Assembly (NCBI GenBank): GCA_028714315.1
Contig: JAQTMN010000022.1
Coordinates: 1-39,487 of the forward strand
Source of the DNA: Sulfuricella sp.
GTDB lineage: Bacteria; Pseudomonadota; Gammaproteobacteria; Burkholderiales; Sulfuricellaceae
DNA length: 39,487 bases
Direction: 5' to 3'
Positions 1-7,524 of this stretch are shown here, piece by piece. Position 1 is the first letter of the stretch, and each line of letters starts with the position of its first letter. The position numbers and the translations under genes are program-made. Below the pieces are notes generated by a model that did no database searches, was not told the origin of the DNA, and saw only the letters and a list, made by a program, of their open reading frames with translations.

Positions 1-252
1 GCCCGCGTCCTGCTGATCGGCATGCGCTTGCCGCCCAATTACGGCGCGGCTTACGCCACAGGATTCCAGAACATCTACCAACAGGCGGCGAGGCGCTATA
101 AAACCCCGCTGCTGCCGTTCCTGCTCGAAGGTTTTGCCGACCAGCCCGGATTGTTCCAGGCGGACGGGCTGCATCCCACCGCGGCCGCGCAGCCGCTCAT
201 CGCGGAAATGGTGTGGAAACGCTTGCGGCCGATGCTGGCAGGGTCACGCTGA
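1..252 (+). CDS. tesA: GDSL/SGNH arylesterase or acyl-CoA thioesterase I (TesA-like), C-terminal part
   Basis: This is the last 83 codons of a gene that begins left of the window; the frame is open from base 1 to the TGA at 250-252. The end holds the SGNH-family block V motif DGLHP, with the catalytic Asp codon at 163-165 and the His codon at 172-174. TesA-type enzymes hydrolyse acyl esters or thioesters, usually in the periplasm. The N-terminal GDSL serine block and signal peptide are outside the window, so substrate and location cannot be judged. The 3' end overlaps the convergent histidine kinase gene by 56 bases. The family call is firm; the choice between TesA and another arylesterase is inferred. 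Confidence 0.8.
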   Translation, partial: ARVLLIGMRLPPNYGAAYATGFQNIYQQAARRYKTPLLPFLLEGFADQPGLFQADGLHPTAAAQPLIAEMVWKRLRPMLAGSR

Positions 253-1024
253 AAGCCGCGCCGCCCAGGCTGCTTGACCCGATGGTCACATCGCCTTGCA
301 GCAAGCGGGCGAACGCCTTGACCAGCGAAAGGCCCAGGCCCGCGCCGCTGGCGATCGTCCGGCTGGAATCGAGCCGGGTGAAGCGTTCGAATATTTTTTC
401 GCGCATTTCCTGCGGGACGCCGGGGCCGCTGTCCTCCACCGTGATTTCCGCCCTGCCGCCCTTGATCGCGCCGGTCAGCATGATGAGGCCGCCGGCCGGG
501 ACGTACTTGAGCGCGTTATCCAGCAAATTGCTGAAAATCCGCGCCAGCAGCTGCCGGTCGGCTTCGATCAGCATCCGCGGGGCGATCCGGCCCTCTAGCC
601 TGAGCTGCCGCTCCTCGGCGGAGGGAATATACAATTCGAGCATTTCTTCCAGCAGCGCGGTGAGGTCCACCGGCCTCTTCTTGACCCTGATGCCGCCCGC
701 CTCTGCCTGACCCAGCGTCAGCAGGGCGTTGATGATGCTCTGCATGCCCTCGACTTCGCCCAGCGTGCGCTCCAGGGTGGCGCGGTGCGCCGCTGCGTCG
801 TCCTGCCGCAATGCCGCTTCGACGTCGCCGCGCAGCCGGGTCAGCGGCGTGCGCAGATCGTGGGCGATGTTGTCGCCGGTTTGGCGGGCGCACTGGGTGA
901 CCGTGACCAGCCGCTCGCGCAGCATGGCCACCTTCTGCTCGCGGCGCCGGACCCACCAGAAGCCGACCCCGGCCGCCATCGCGCCGAGCAGCAAAATCAT
1001 GACAAACAACCACATGCCCGACAT
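197..1024 (-). CDS. Short membrane histidine kinase without a sensor domain
   Basis: A 275-residue kinase partnered with the regulator just upstream (7-base gap). One membrane segment spans about residues 4-25. A short linker leads to the HisKA phospho-acceptor site with His55 in the sequence NIAHDLRTPLTRLR. The ATPase domain follows, with an N box (NLLDNALKY), G1 box (DSGPGVP) and G2 box (GAGLGLSL). Related betaproteobacterial kinases usually carry two membrane segments, a periplasmic loop and a HAMP domain before this point; none is present here. Because the regulator gene ends only 7 bases upstream, the short form is not simply the remnant of a frameshifted longer gene. The signal input is unknown. 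The 3' end overlaps the esterase gene on the other strand. Confidence 0.9.
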   Translation of the reverse strand: MSGMWLFVMILLLGAMAAGVGFWWVRRREQKVAMLRERLVTVTQCARQTGDNIAHDLRTPLTRLRGDVEAALRQDDAAAHRATLERTLGEVEGMQSIINALLTLGQAEAGGIRVKKRPVDLTALLEEMLELYIPSAEERQLRLEGRIAPRMLIEADRQLLARIFSNLLDNALKYVPAGGLIMLTGAIKGGRAEITVEDSGPGVPQEMREKIFERFTRLDSSRTIASGAGLGLSLVKAFARLLQGDVTIGSSSLGGAAFSVTLPASAASVSTPFPR

Positions 1025-1031
1025 ATGGCCG

Positions 1032-1715
1032 TCAGCGCTCCGCGCGCAGAATGTAGCCTTCGCCGCGCACGGTATGGAGCAGGGGCGTGGCGAAGGATTT
1101 GTCGATTTTTTGGCGCAAGCGGCTGATATGCACGTCCACCACGTTGGTCTGCGGGTCGAAGAAATATTCCCAGACGTTTTCCAGCAGCATGGTGCGCGTC
1201 ACCACCTGCCCGGCGTTGCGCATCAGGTATTCCAGCAAGCGGAATTCTCGCGGCTGGAGATCGATGGCCTGGCCGGCCCGGATGACGCTGCGGCTGAGCA
1301 AATCGATTTTCAGGTCGGCGAGTTCGAGCGAGGTTTCCGGGCTGCCGCCGAAAGCGTGCGCCCGCCGCAGCAGCGCCTCGACCCGCGCCAGCAGTTCGGC
1401 GAAGGCGTAGGGCTTGACGACGTAATCGTCGCCGCCGGCGCGTAGGCCTTCCACTCGCTCGTCCACCTCGCCGAGCGCGCTCACGATCAGGGCAGGCGTG
1501 CGGCGCCCCTCGTCGCGCAGCGCTTTCAGCACCGACAGGCCGTCGCGCCCGGGCATCATGACGTCCATGATCCACAGGTCGTGATGCCCCTGCCGCGCCA
1601 GCGCGTAGCCCTGGTCGCCGTCGTGGGCCAGATCGACGCCATGGCCGGCCTGTTCCAGGCCCTCCTTGAGCGAGCGCGCCGCGGCGACATCGTCCTCCAT
1701 AATCAGCAATTTCAT
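1032..1715 (-). CDS. OmpR/PhoB-family response regulator
   Basis: A 227-residue two-component regulator. The N-terminal receiver domain (about 1-115) has acidic residues E7, D8 and D9, the phospho-acceptor D51 in IMDVMMPGRDG, and K101 in the VVKPYAF motif. The C-terminal winged-helix DNA-binding domain (about 130-225) ends in the typical recognition segment DVHISRLRQKID and TVRGEGYIL. It lies directly upstream of its kinase, so the two are almost certainly co-transcribed. The 50-base AT-rich gap before it (1716-1765) separates it from selD, which runs in the same direction. Sequence style resembles the QseB/CopR/TctD group, but the regulated genes cannot be read from this window. Confidence 0.93.
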   Translation of the reverse strand: MKLLIMEDDVAAARSLKEGLEQAGHGVDLAHDGDQGYALARQGHHDLWIMDVMMPGRDGLSVLKALRDEGRRTPALIVSALGEVDERVEGLRAGGDDYVVKPYAFAELLARVEALLRRAHAFGGSPETSLELADLKIDLLSRSVIRAGQAIDLQPREFRLLEYLMRNAGQVVTRTMLLENVWEYFFDPQTNVVDVHISRLRQKIDKSFATPLLHTVRGEGYILRAER

Positions 1716-1765
1716 GGCAATTCCCCCGCTTGATTATCTTCAAATAACATCAAGTGTTTATATCG

Positions 1766-2803
1766 TTATTTTATAGATATTCCCGCCTTGCCGGAATGCA
1801 GCGTGCCAATCACGCTCGCCAGGCCGAAACCTTGCTGGTCGAACACTTCCAGCACGCTTTCGACGTCTTCCGGCGCGCAGGCCGCCAGCAAGCCGCCGCT
1901 GGTTTGCGGATCGCACAGCATATTCTTCTGCCACTCCGGCATGGCCGCGGGCAAGGACACCTCGTGGCCGAAGCTCGCCCAGTTGCGCTCCGCCGCGCCC
2001 GGCGCAAAACCCGCTTTCGCCAGCTCGACGGCCGCCGGCAGCAGCGGCAGGCGGTCGAATTCGACTTCGGCCGCGAGGTTGGCGCCATGGCAAATTTCCA
2101 GCAGGTGACCAAGCAGACCGAAGCCGGTGACATCGGTCAGCGCATGCACCCCGGCCATGTTCGCCAGCACCGATCCCGGCGTATTGAGCTGGGTCGTGCT
2201 CGCGATCATCTGGCGATAGCCTTCGTCCGACAACTCGCCCTTTTTCAGCGCCGCGCTCATGATGCCGATGCCCAGCCCCTTGCCGAGAATCAGCACGTCG
2301 CCGGCTTGCGCGCGGTCGTTGCGCTTGACCCGGTCGGGATGGACGATGCCCATCGCCACCAGGCCGTAAATCGGCTCGATCGAATCGATGGAATGGCCGC
2401 CCGCAACCGGTATGCCGGCCGCCGCGCAGACCGATTCGCCGCCCTTGAGAATTTCGCGGATCACCTCGACAGGCAGCTTGGCGATCGGCATGCCGACGAT
2501 GGCCAGCGCCATGATCGGCTGCGCGCCCATGGCGTAGATGTCCGAAATGGCGTTGGTGGCGGCGATGCGGCCGAAATCGAACGGGTCGTCCACGATCGGC
2601 ATGAAGAAATCGGTCGTCGCGACGATCGCCTGCGCCGCGTTCAGGCGGTACACCGCGGCATCGTCGCTGGATTCGATCCCGACCAGCAGGTCGGGATGGC
2701 TGGCGCGGCCCGGCATCGAGGACAGGATTTCGCTCAATACCGCCGGGGAAATCTTGCAGCCACAGCCGCCGCCATGTGAAAACTCTGTTAACTTGACTTT
2801 CAT
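1766..2803 (-). CDS. selD: Selenophosphate synthetase SelD
   Basis: A 345-residue enzyme that makes monoselenophosphate from selenide and ATP, the selenium donor for selenocysteine and 2-selenouridine. The N-terminal active-site loop HGGGCGCK holds Cys14 and Cys16, so this is the cysteine form, not a selenoprotein. Other family signatures are VGIESSDDAAVYRL, TTDFFMPIVDDPFDFGRIAA, AGGHSID, DVTGFGLLGHL and CDPQTSGGLL. Length matches E. coli SelD (347). It is divergent from mnmH across a 45-base gap. That pairing suggests the selenium made here goes to tRNA wobble uridine; no selA, selB or selC is present in the window. Confidence 0.97.
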   Translation of the reverse strand: MKVKLTEFSHGGGCGCKISPAVLSEILSSMPGRASHPDLLVGIESSDDAAVYRLNAAQAIVATTDFFMPIVDDPFDFGRIAATNAISDIYAMGAQPIMALAIVGMPIAKLPVEVIREILKGGESVCAAAGIPVAGGHSIDSIEPIYGLVAMGIVHPDRVKRNDRAQAGDVLILGKGLGIGIMSAALKKGELSDEGYRQMIASTTQLNTPGSVLANMAGVHALTDVTGFGLLGHLLEICHGANLAAEVEFDRLPLLPAAVELAKAGFAPGAAERNWASFGHEVSLPAAMPEWQKNMLCDPQTSGGLLAACAPEDVESVLEVFDQQGFGLASVIGTLHSGKAGISIK

Positions 2804-2805
2804 AC

Positions 2806-2811
2806 TATAAT
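2806..2811 (+). promoter_or_regulatory. Candidate -10 box for mnmH
   Basis: A perfect TATAAT lies 37 bases before the mnmH start codon, inside the 45-base gap shared with selD. No convincing -35 box sits at the right distance: TTGACT at 2793-2798 is only 7 bases away. The assignment is tentative. Confidence 0.3.
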
Positions 2812-2848
2812 CTTGAACCCTTCCGAACCCTCTATTTCCTAGACACCC

Positions 2849-3946
2849 ATGATTTGCACGAGCAGTGAACGCGGTCGCCAGACTGTCGCCGCCGAGGGTT
2901 TAACCCTAGCACAGTTGGCCCGGTTTGACGACATTATAGACGTGCGCTCGCCCGCCGAATTCGCCGAAGACCATATCCCCGGCGCCGCGAATTTCCCGGT
3001 GCTGGACAACGAGCAGCGGGCGCGGGTCGGCACCATTTACAAGCAGGCATCGGCCTTCGACGCCAAGAAAATCGGTGCCGCGCTGGTGGCGCGTAACATC
3101 GCCGATCACGTGGAGCGGCATTTCGTCGGCAAGCCGAAGAACTGGCGCCCGCTGGTCTACTGCTGGCGCGGCGGCAGCCGCAGCGGCGCGATGACACACA
3201 TCCTCAACCAGATCGGCTGGCGCGCGCAGCAATTGCAGGGCGGCTACAAGGCCTACCGCGGCGGGGTATTGGCCGCGCTGCCCGCCCTGTCGGGCAATTT
3301 CAGCTATCGTGTGGTATGCGGCCCGACCGGCTCCGGCAAAAGCCGCCTGCTCGCCGCGTTGCAGGCATCGGGCGCGCAGGTGCTGGACCTGGAAGGGTTG
3401 GCCGCCCATCGCGGCTCGCTGCTGGGCGACCTGCCCGACATGGAGCAGCCGTCGCAAAAACTGTTCGACAGCCGGCTGTGGGAGGCAATGCAGCGATTCG
3501 ATCCGGCCCGGCCGGTGTTCGTCGAAGCGGAAAGCAAGAAAATCGGCAAGGTCCGCGCCCCCGACGCGCTGCTGGAGGCGATGTGGCAGCGCGGCGCGTG
3601 CATCCGCATCGAAATGGCGCAGGAGCAGCGCATCGCCCTGCTCAAGGAGGAATACCGCCACTTCCTCGACGACCCGGCCGCCCTCAACGAAAAGCTCGAC
3701 CATCTAGCCGAACTGCACGGCAGGAACGTGATCGGGAAATGGCAGGAATTATCCAGCCGGCAGGCCTGGGACGAACTGGTGGCCGAACTGCTGGAAAAAC
3801 ACTACGACCCGGCCTACAACAAATCCACCCTGAAGCATTACGCGCAGATCGGCGAAGCGCAGGTTCTGCGGCTCGCCGGCATCTCGGACGACGACTACCG
3901 CGCGGCGGCGGACCTCGCCAGCGGCCAGCGCCCGATCACCTCGTAG
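2849..3946 (+). CDS. mnmH: tRNA 2-selenouridine synthase (SelU/MnmH)
   Basis: A 365-residue enzyme that replaces the sulfur of 2-thiouridine at the wobble position (34) of Lys, Glu and Gln tRNAs with selenium, through a geranylated intermediate. The N-terminal rhodanese domain (about 10-130) starts with IIDVRSPAEFAEDHIPGA and carries the catalytic Cys105 in YCWRGGSRSG. A C-terminal P-loop domain begins with GPTGSGKS at about 158-165. Length fits the family (E. coli 364). It is divergent from selD, which supplies selenophosphate. The ATG at 2849 is the only good start close to the rhodanese domain, and its ribosome binding site is weak. The 3' end overlaps the convergent thpR by 52 bases. Confidence 0.95.
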   Translation: MICTSSERGRQTVAAEGLTLAQLARFDDIIDVRSPAEFAEDHIPGAANFPVLDNEQRARVGTIYKQASAFDAKKIGAALVARNIADHVERHFVGKPKNWRPLVYCWRGGSRSGAMTHILNQIGWRAQQLQGGYKAYRGGVLAALPALSGNFSYRVVCGPTGSGKSRLLAALQASGAQVLDLEGLAAHRGSLLGDLPDMEQPSQKLFDSRLWEAMQRFDPARPVFVEAESKKIGKVRAPDALLEAMWQRGACIRIEMAQEQRIALLKEEYRHFLDDPAALNEKLDHLAELHGRNVIGKWQELSSRQAWDELVAELLEKHYDPAYNKSTLKHYAQIGEAQVLRLAGISDDDYRAAADLASGQRPITS

Positions 3947-4461
3947 GCCGCGCCGGCCGCGTTCGACGCCGACCGAACCAGAACGAAATCCCGCACCCGC
4001 CACGCCACCGGTGCGGCGGCAAGCGGACTCGCTTTGCAGACGGCCTTGCGCAACAGCGTGACATGGGGCACGAAAGGCTTGGCGTCGAAACGAAATCCGG
4101 CGCCGGCAAGCCTTTCACGCAGCGCATCGACTAACTCCGCCAATTCGGCCGGCATCCCGTCCGGTGCCGCCCAGACGATCCGATTGTGCGGCCACCAGCC
4201 ATATTGGCCCAAGTCGAGCCTGAACGGCGGCGCGGCGATATCGCCCGCCAGCTCGAGCAATTCGTCGATCCGTCCAACCTCGACATCGCCCAAAAATACA
4301 AGGGTCAGGTGGATCGTCTCCTTGCGCGTGCGCCGCCCGCCGCAAACCTCATGCAGGCGCTTTCCCGCCCGCGCCAGCCCTGCCGCAGCCAAGGCCGTGG
4401 GCCACAGGGCGAAGAACAGGCGCTGCGTGGCGGGTAGGGGGTGAGTGGGTAGGGGCGACAT
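3895..4461 (-). CDS. thpR: RNA 2',3'-cyclic phosphodiesterase (2H family)
   Basis: A 188-residue member of the 2H phosphoesterase superfamily, formerly called 2'-5' RNA ligase (LigT). It carries the two signature HxTx motifs, H51-L-T-L and H133-V-T-L, about 80 residues apart as in the family. The N-terminus RLFFALWP and the segment VWAAPDG are also typical. The enzyme opens 2',3'-cyclic phosphates on RNA to 2'-phosphates. It runs tail to tail with mnmH, and its last 52 bases overlap the mnmH 3' end in antisense. The first dozen residues are proline-rich and may be an over-long start; the domain proper begins near residue 12. Confidence 0.9.
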   Translation of the reverse strand: MSPLPTHPLPATQRLFFALWPTALAAAGLARAGKRLHEVCGGRRTRKETIHLTLVFLGDVEVGRIDELLELAGDIAAPPFRLDLGQYGWWPHNRIVWAAPDGMPAELAELVDALRERLAGAGFRFDAKPFVPHVTLLRKAVCKASPLAAAPVAWRVRDFVLVRSASNAAGAAYEVIGRWPLARSAAAR

Positions 4462-4503
4462 TCCTCGCGAACTCGGGACGTTAGTCTGTGGCTTGCCGCC
4501 CTG

Positions 4504-4890
4504 TTAGACGCTTCGCACCGGGCCGGGATACAGGGCAACCAACGGGTCGGCGGTCAACAAGGTGATGCCTTCGACCATCGACTGCGCGACGAGAATGCGG
4601 TCGAATGGATCTTTGTGAATCGGCGGCAGGCTGTCAATAGCGACGGCATGTTCGCTGGAGATCGCCAGCTCGCCGTAGCCGTTGTCGAGCAATCCACGTC
4701 GAAGCAGGCGCGGGTCCACTCGGAAATCGTCCCGCCCGAGACCCCGCTTGATCGCGATTTCCCAAAGGCTGGCGGCGCTGAACAGCAGCTCGTTTTGCGG
4801 GTCTTCGAGTAACGTGCAGGCAGTGACGGACAGTTGCTCCGGCTGCCCGGCCGCCCACAGCAGCAGATGTGTATCCAACAGCAGTTTCAT
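4504..4890 (-). CDS. vapC: VapC-type PIN-domain toxin
   Basis: A 128-residue PIN-domain ribonuclease that fits toxins of type II toxin-antitoxin pairs, which cleave RNA (often tRNA or rRNA loops) when freed from the antitoxin. The acidic metal-binding residues are all visible: D6 in LLLDTHLLLW, E44 in SLWEIAIK, D94/D97 in HKDPFDRIL and D115 in LLTADP. The HKDPFDR form is typical of the PIN group paired with Phd-type antitoxins. Its start overlaps the antitoxin stop by 4 bases, so translation is coupled. The pair looks intact. The target RNA is unknown. Confidence 0.92.
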   Translation of the reverse strand: MKLLLDTHLLLWAAGQPEQLSVTACTLLEDPQNELLFSAASLWEIAIKRGLGRDDFRVDPRLLRRGLLDNGYGELAISSEHAVAIDSLPPIHKDPFDRILVAQSMVEGITLLTADPLVALYPGPVRSV

Positions 4891-5132
4891 GCGCCGCCGC
4901 CGAACAGCTGTTCGATCTCTAGGCTGCCCATCCGATCGAAATCATCGGGCACGGCAATTTCCCCAATCAGGAAGCCCACGCGCCGAATCTGTCCGGCCGC
5001 TGGCGCATCCAGCGCTGTGACCTTCACCAGCGGCCTGCCGGCCTTGGCAATCACGAATGGCTCTCCTTTGGCAGCCTGCTCGACCAGCCGCGACAAATGC
5101 GTCTTGGCTTCGTGGATGTTGACCGTATGCAT
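4887..5132 (-). CDS. vapB: Phd/YefM-type antitoxin of the vapC pair
   Basis: An 81-residue antitoxin. The N-terminal Phd/YefM fold reads VNIHEAKTHLSRLVEQAAKG, followed by EPFVIAKAGRPLVKV, the usual DNA-binding half. The C-terminal part (about 50-81) should wrap the toxin. It overlaps vapC by 4 bases. A GGAG box lies 6 bases before the ATG. A perfect 8-bp inverted repeat just upstream (5146-5167) is a good candidate operator for autoregulation by the antitoxin or the complex. The name vapB is used for the pair position; the fold is Phd-like rather than AbrB-like. Confidence 0.9.
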   Translation of the reverse strand: MHTVNIHEAKTHLSRLVEQAAKGEPFVIAKAGRPLVKVTALDAPAAGQIRRVGFLIGEIAVPDDFDRMGSLEIEQLFGGGA

Positions 5133-5145
5133 AACTCACTCCATT

Positions 5146-5167
5146 TAAACTAAGTTTTATTAGTTTA
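5146..5167. promoter_or_regulatory. Palindromic candidate operator of the vapBC pair
   Basis: A perfect inverted repeat TAAACTAA-6-TTAGTTTA lies 14-35 bases upstream of the antitoxin ATG (5132). The AT-rich stretch stands out from its GC-rich surroundings and could overlap the promoter. Autoregulation through such palindromes is common in this toxin-antitoxin class; binding here is inferred. Confidence 0.6.
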
Positions 5168-5272
5168 GTCAATTTGTTCAAGCGAGGCAATCGAATGAAA
5201 CACACGACATCGCCGTTTACCTCAAGCGTTTTCCTTGTTGCTTTGCCGCCGATTATTGTCAACAATGTCACC

Positions 5273-5752
5273 ATGATCGATTCAAACGCCGCGATGCTCG
5301 ACCACCCCGTTCCCGATTTCGAACTCCCCGCGACCGGCGGCAAGCCGTTTCGTTTATCCGCCCTTAGAGGCAAGCCCGTCGTCCTGTATTTCTACCCCAA
5401 GGATTCGACGCCCGGCTGCACCACCGAGGCCCAGCAGTTCCGCGATCTTTACCCGGAATTTCTCGCCGGCGGCTGCGAAATCTTCGGCATCTCACGCGAC
5501 AGCCTGAAATCGCACGAAAATTTCAAGGCGAAACAGGAACTGCCGTTCGAGCTGCTCAGCGATGGCGGCGAGGCGGCTTGCAGCCTGTTCGGCGTCATCA
5601 AAATGAAACAGATGTACGGTAAACAGGTCCGGGGCATCGAGCGCAGCACGTTCGCGATCGACGCGGCGGGCGTGTTGCGCAAGGAATGGCGCGGCGTCAA
5701 AGTCGCCGGCCATGCTCAGGAAGTGCTGGATTTCATCAAAACGCTCAACTAA
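5273..5752 (+). CDS. bcp: Thioredoxin-dependent peroxiredoxin, Bcp/PrxQ type
   Basis: Reduces hydrogen and organic peroxides with thiol donors. The core begins HPVPDFELPATGG and contains FYPKDSTPGCTTEAQQF with the peroxidatic cysteine (Cys49 counted from this start). The residue five places later, where E. coli Bcp has its resolving Cys, is Gln here, so it may be a 1-Cys enzyme or may use another cysteine (GGCEIF or AACSLF). I chose ATG 5273 (159 residues) by family length; ATG 5294 (152 residues) is as good. A longer form from ATG 5195 has the best ribosome site (GAGG, 7-base spacing) but adds 26 residues unlike the family. It is followed 11 bases later by the PhoH-like gene, probably in one operon. 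Confidence 0.92.
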   Translation: MIDSNAAMLDHPVPDFELPATGGKPFRLSALRGKPVVLYFYPKDSTPGCTTEAQQFRDLYPEFLAGGCEIFGISRDSLKSHENFKAKQELPFELLSDGGEAACSLFGVIKMKQMYGKQVRGIERSTFAIDAAGVLRKEWRGVKVAGHAQEVLDFIKTLN

Positions 5753-5763
5753 GAGAGGTTCCA

Positions 5764-7161
5764 ATGGCGCGAAAATCCCGCGTGCAAACCAAGCTGTTCG
5801 TTCTTGACACCAACGTGCTGATGCACGATCCGTCGAGCCTTTTCCATTTCGAGGAGCACGACGTGTTCCTGCCGATGATCACGCTGGAAGAGTTGGACGG
5901 CAACAAGAAAGGCATGACCGAAGTGGCCCGCAACGCGCGCCAGGCGAGCCGTTTCCTGGATGAAATCGTGAGCGGCGCGCAAACCAGCATGGAGGAAGGA
6001 TTCTCCCTTTCCACCAACAATCGCGGCAGCACCGGCCGCCTATTCCTGCAAACCAAGCAGATGAACGGAGAGCTCCCCGCCGCGCTGCCGACCAGCAAGG
6101 CCGACAACCAGATCATCAGCGTCGTGATGAGCCTGCAGGAGCAATTCCCGAAGCGCGAAGTCATCCTCGTCAGCAAAGACATCAACATGCGCATCAAGGC
6201 CCGCGCGCTGGGCTTTGCGGCGGAGGACTACTTCAACGACAAGGTGCTGGAAGACACCGATCTTCTGTACACCGGGCTCAAGGCCTTGCCGGCGGATTTC
6301 TGGGACACCCACGGCAAGGGAATGGAATCCTGGCAGGCGTCGGGCCACACGTTTTACCGCATCAAGGGGCCGCTGTGCGCGGGCTTCCTGGTCAACGAAT
6401 TCGTCTATTTCGAGTATGAAAACCCGTTCCATGCCATCGTGCGGGAAACCAGCGGCAGCACCGCCGTGCTCGAAACGATCAAGGATTACGCCCACCAGAA
6501 AAACAGCGTGTGGGGAATCACGGCGCGCAACCGCGAACAGAATTTCGCGCTCAACCTGCTGATGAATCCGGAGGTGGATTTCATCACGCTGCTCGGCCAG
6601 GCCGGCACCGGCAAGACGCTGCTCACCCTGGCTTCCGCACTGACGCAGACGCTGGACCAAAAAATCTACAGCGAAATCATCATGACCCGCGTCACCGTGC
6701 CGGTCGGCGAGGACATCGGCTTCCTGCCCGGCACCGAGGAAGAGAAAATGGCGCCGTGGATGGGCGCGCTTGAAGACAACCTGGACGTGCTCAACAAGAC
6801 CGACGACGAAGCCGGCGACTGGGGCCGCGCCGCGACGCAGGACCTGATCCGCTCGCGGGTCAAGATCAAGTCGCTCAATTTCATGCGCGGACGCACTTTC
6901 CTGAAGAAATTCCTGATCATCGACGAAGCGCAGAACCTGACGCCGAAACAGATGAAAACCCTGGTCACCCGTGCCGGCCCTGGCACCAAGGTGGTCTGCC
7001 TAGGCAACATCGCCCAGATCGACACCCCCTACCTGACCGAGGGCAGCTCCGGGCTTACTTACGTGGTGGACAGGTTCAAGGGATGGGAGCACTCCGGCCA
7101 CGTCACGCTGATGCGCGGTGAACGCTCGAGGCTGGCGGATTACGCGGCCGAGGTGCTGTGA
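5764..7161 (+). CDS. PhoH-family ATPase with N-terminal PIN domain
   Basis: A 465-residue two-domain protein. The N-terminal PIN domain (about 5-150) opens with FVLDTNVLMHDPSS, and later acidic residues are in VSKDINMRIKA. The C-terminal PhoH-type RecA-like ATPase has the Walker A motif GQAGTGKT at about 278-285, Walker B FLIIDEAQNL and the downstream TRAGPGTKVVCLGN. Members (PhoH2, YlaK) are RNA helicase/ribonuclease-like proteins. The start at 5764 follows an AGAGAGG ribosome site; longer in-frame starts overlap bcp. It is probably co-transcribed with bcp. Confidence 0.93.
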   Translation: MARKSRVQTKLFVLDTNVLMHDPSSLFHFEEHDVFLPMITLEELDGNKKGMTEVARNARQASRFLDEIVSGAQTSMEEGFSLSTNNRGSTGRLFLQTKQMNGELPAALPTSKADNQIISVVMSLQEQFPKREVILVSKDINMRIKARALGFAAEDYFNDKVLEDTDLLYTGLKALPADFWDTHGKGMESWQASGHTFYRIKGPLCAGFLVNEFVYFEYENPFHAIVRETSGSTAVLETIKDYAHQKNSVWGITARNREQNFALNLLMNPEVDFITLLGQAGTGKTLLTLASALTQTLDQKIYSEIIMTRVTVPVGEDIGFLPGTEEEKMAPWMGALEDNLDVLNKTDDEAGDWGRAATQDLIRSRVKIKSLNFMRGRTFLKKFLIIDEAQNLTPKQMKTLVTRAGPGTKVVCLGNIAQIDTPYLTEGSSGLTYVVDRFKGWEHSGHVTLMRGERSRLADYAAEVL

Positions 7162-7524
7162 GCGACGAAAGAGATTCCTGATCAGCCACCAACCTCAGGG
7201 CGGATCGCGTCGGAACGTTGCAACGTAGGAGCGGCCTCCCGGCCGCGATGCTATCGTTCGCGGCCGGGAGGCCGCTCCTACATGGTCTGCTGAACAGCTA
7301 ATCAGGAAAAGCCTGATCAGCCGCATCGCTAACCCCAAGGAACTGCTGAACAAGTCGTCATCCCCGCGGCCCCTCACCCAAACCCTCTCCCAGAGGGAGA
7401 GGGATCGATCGCCCTCTCCCCTTCCGGGGGAGAGTTGGAGAGAGGGTTGCGGGGATCCAGGGTTTTGATTTGACTGGGTTCCCGCCTTCGCGGGAACGAC
7501 GAAAAAGACTTGATCAGTGTTTCC
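7162..7524. other. 363-base gap between convergent genes, filled with repeats
   Basis: No convincing gene. It contains the 24-bp inverted repeat at 7225-7281, a GAGAGGG/CCCTCTC-rich imperfect hairpin region (about 7371-7455) and a short hairpin CCCGCC-TTC-GCGGG (about 7482-7495). The words CTGATCAGCC and CTGCTGAACA each occur twice. All look like dispersed intergenic repeats that separate the convergent phoH-like and CZB genes. Confidence 0.7.
7225..7281. repeat. Perfect 24-bp inverted repeat (REP-like hairpin)
   Basis: Arms 7225-7248 and 7258-7281 are exact reverse complements around a 9-base loop (7249-7257). The outer end reads GTAGGAGCGGCC. It sits between convergent genes and is long enough to act as a two-way transcription end or mRNA 3' stabiliser. 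Similar GTAGGAGCGG palindromes are known as REP elements in gamma- and betaproteobacteria. No RAYT transposase is present in the window. Confidence 0.85.

Noticed and set aside
2755-2770. Possible selenocysteine codon in the SelD active-site loop
   Set aside because: The active-site codons read as Cys (GGGCGCK) and there is no in-frame UGA.
2793-2811. TTGACT and TATAAT as one sigma-70 promoter for mnmH
   Set aside because: The spacing is only 7 bases, far too short; only the -10 box was kept as a weak candidate.
7371-7455. A structured RNA or riboswitch in the GAGAGGG-rich hairpin region
   Set aside because: It has the look of the common CCCTCTCCC dispersed repeat, also seen after ligD, and does not precede a gene on either strand.
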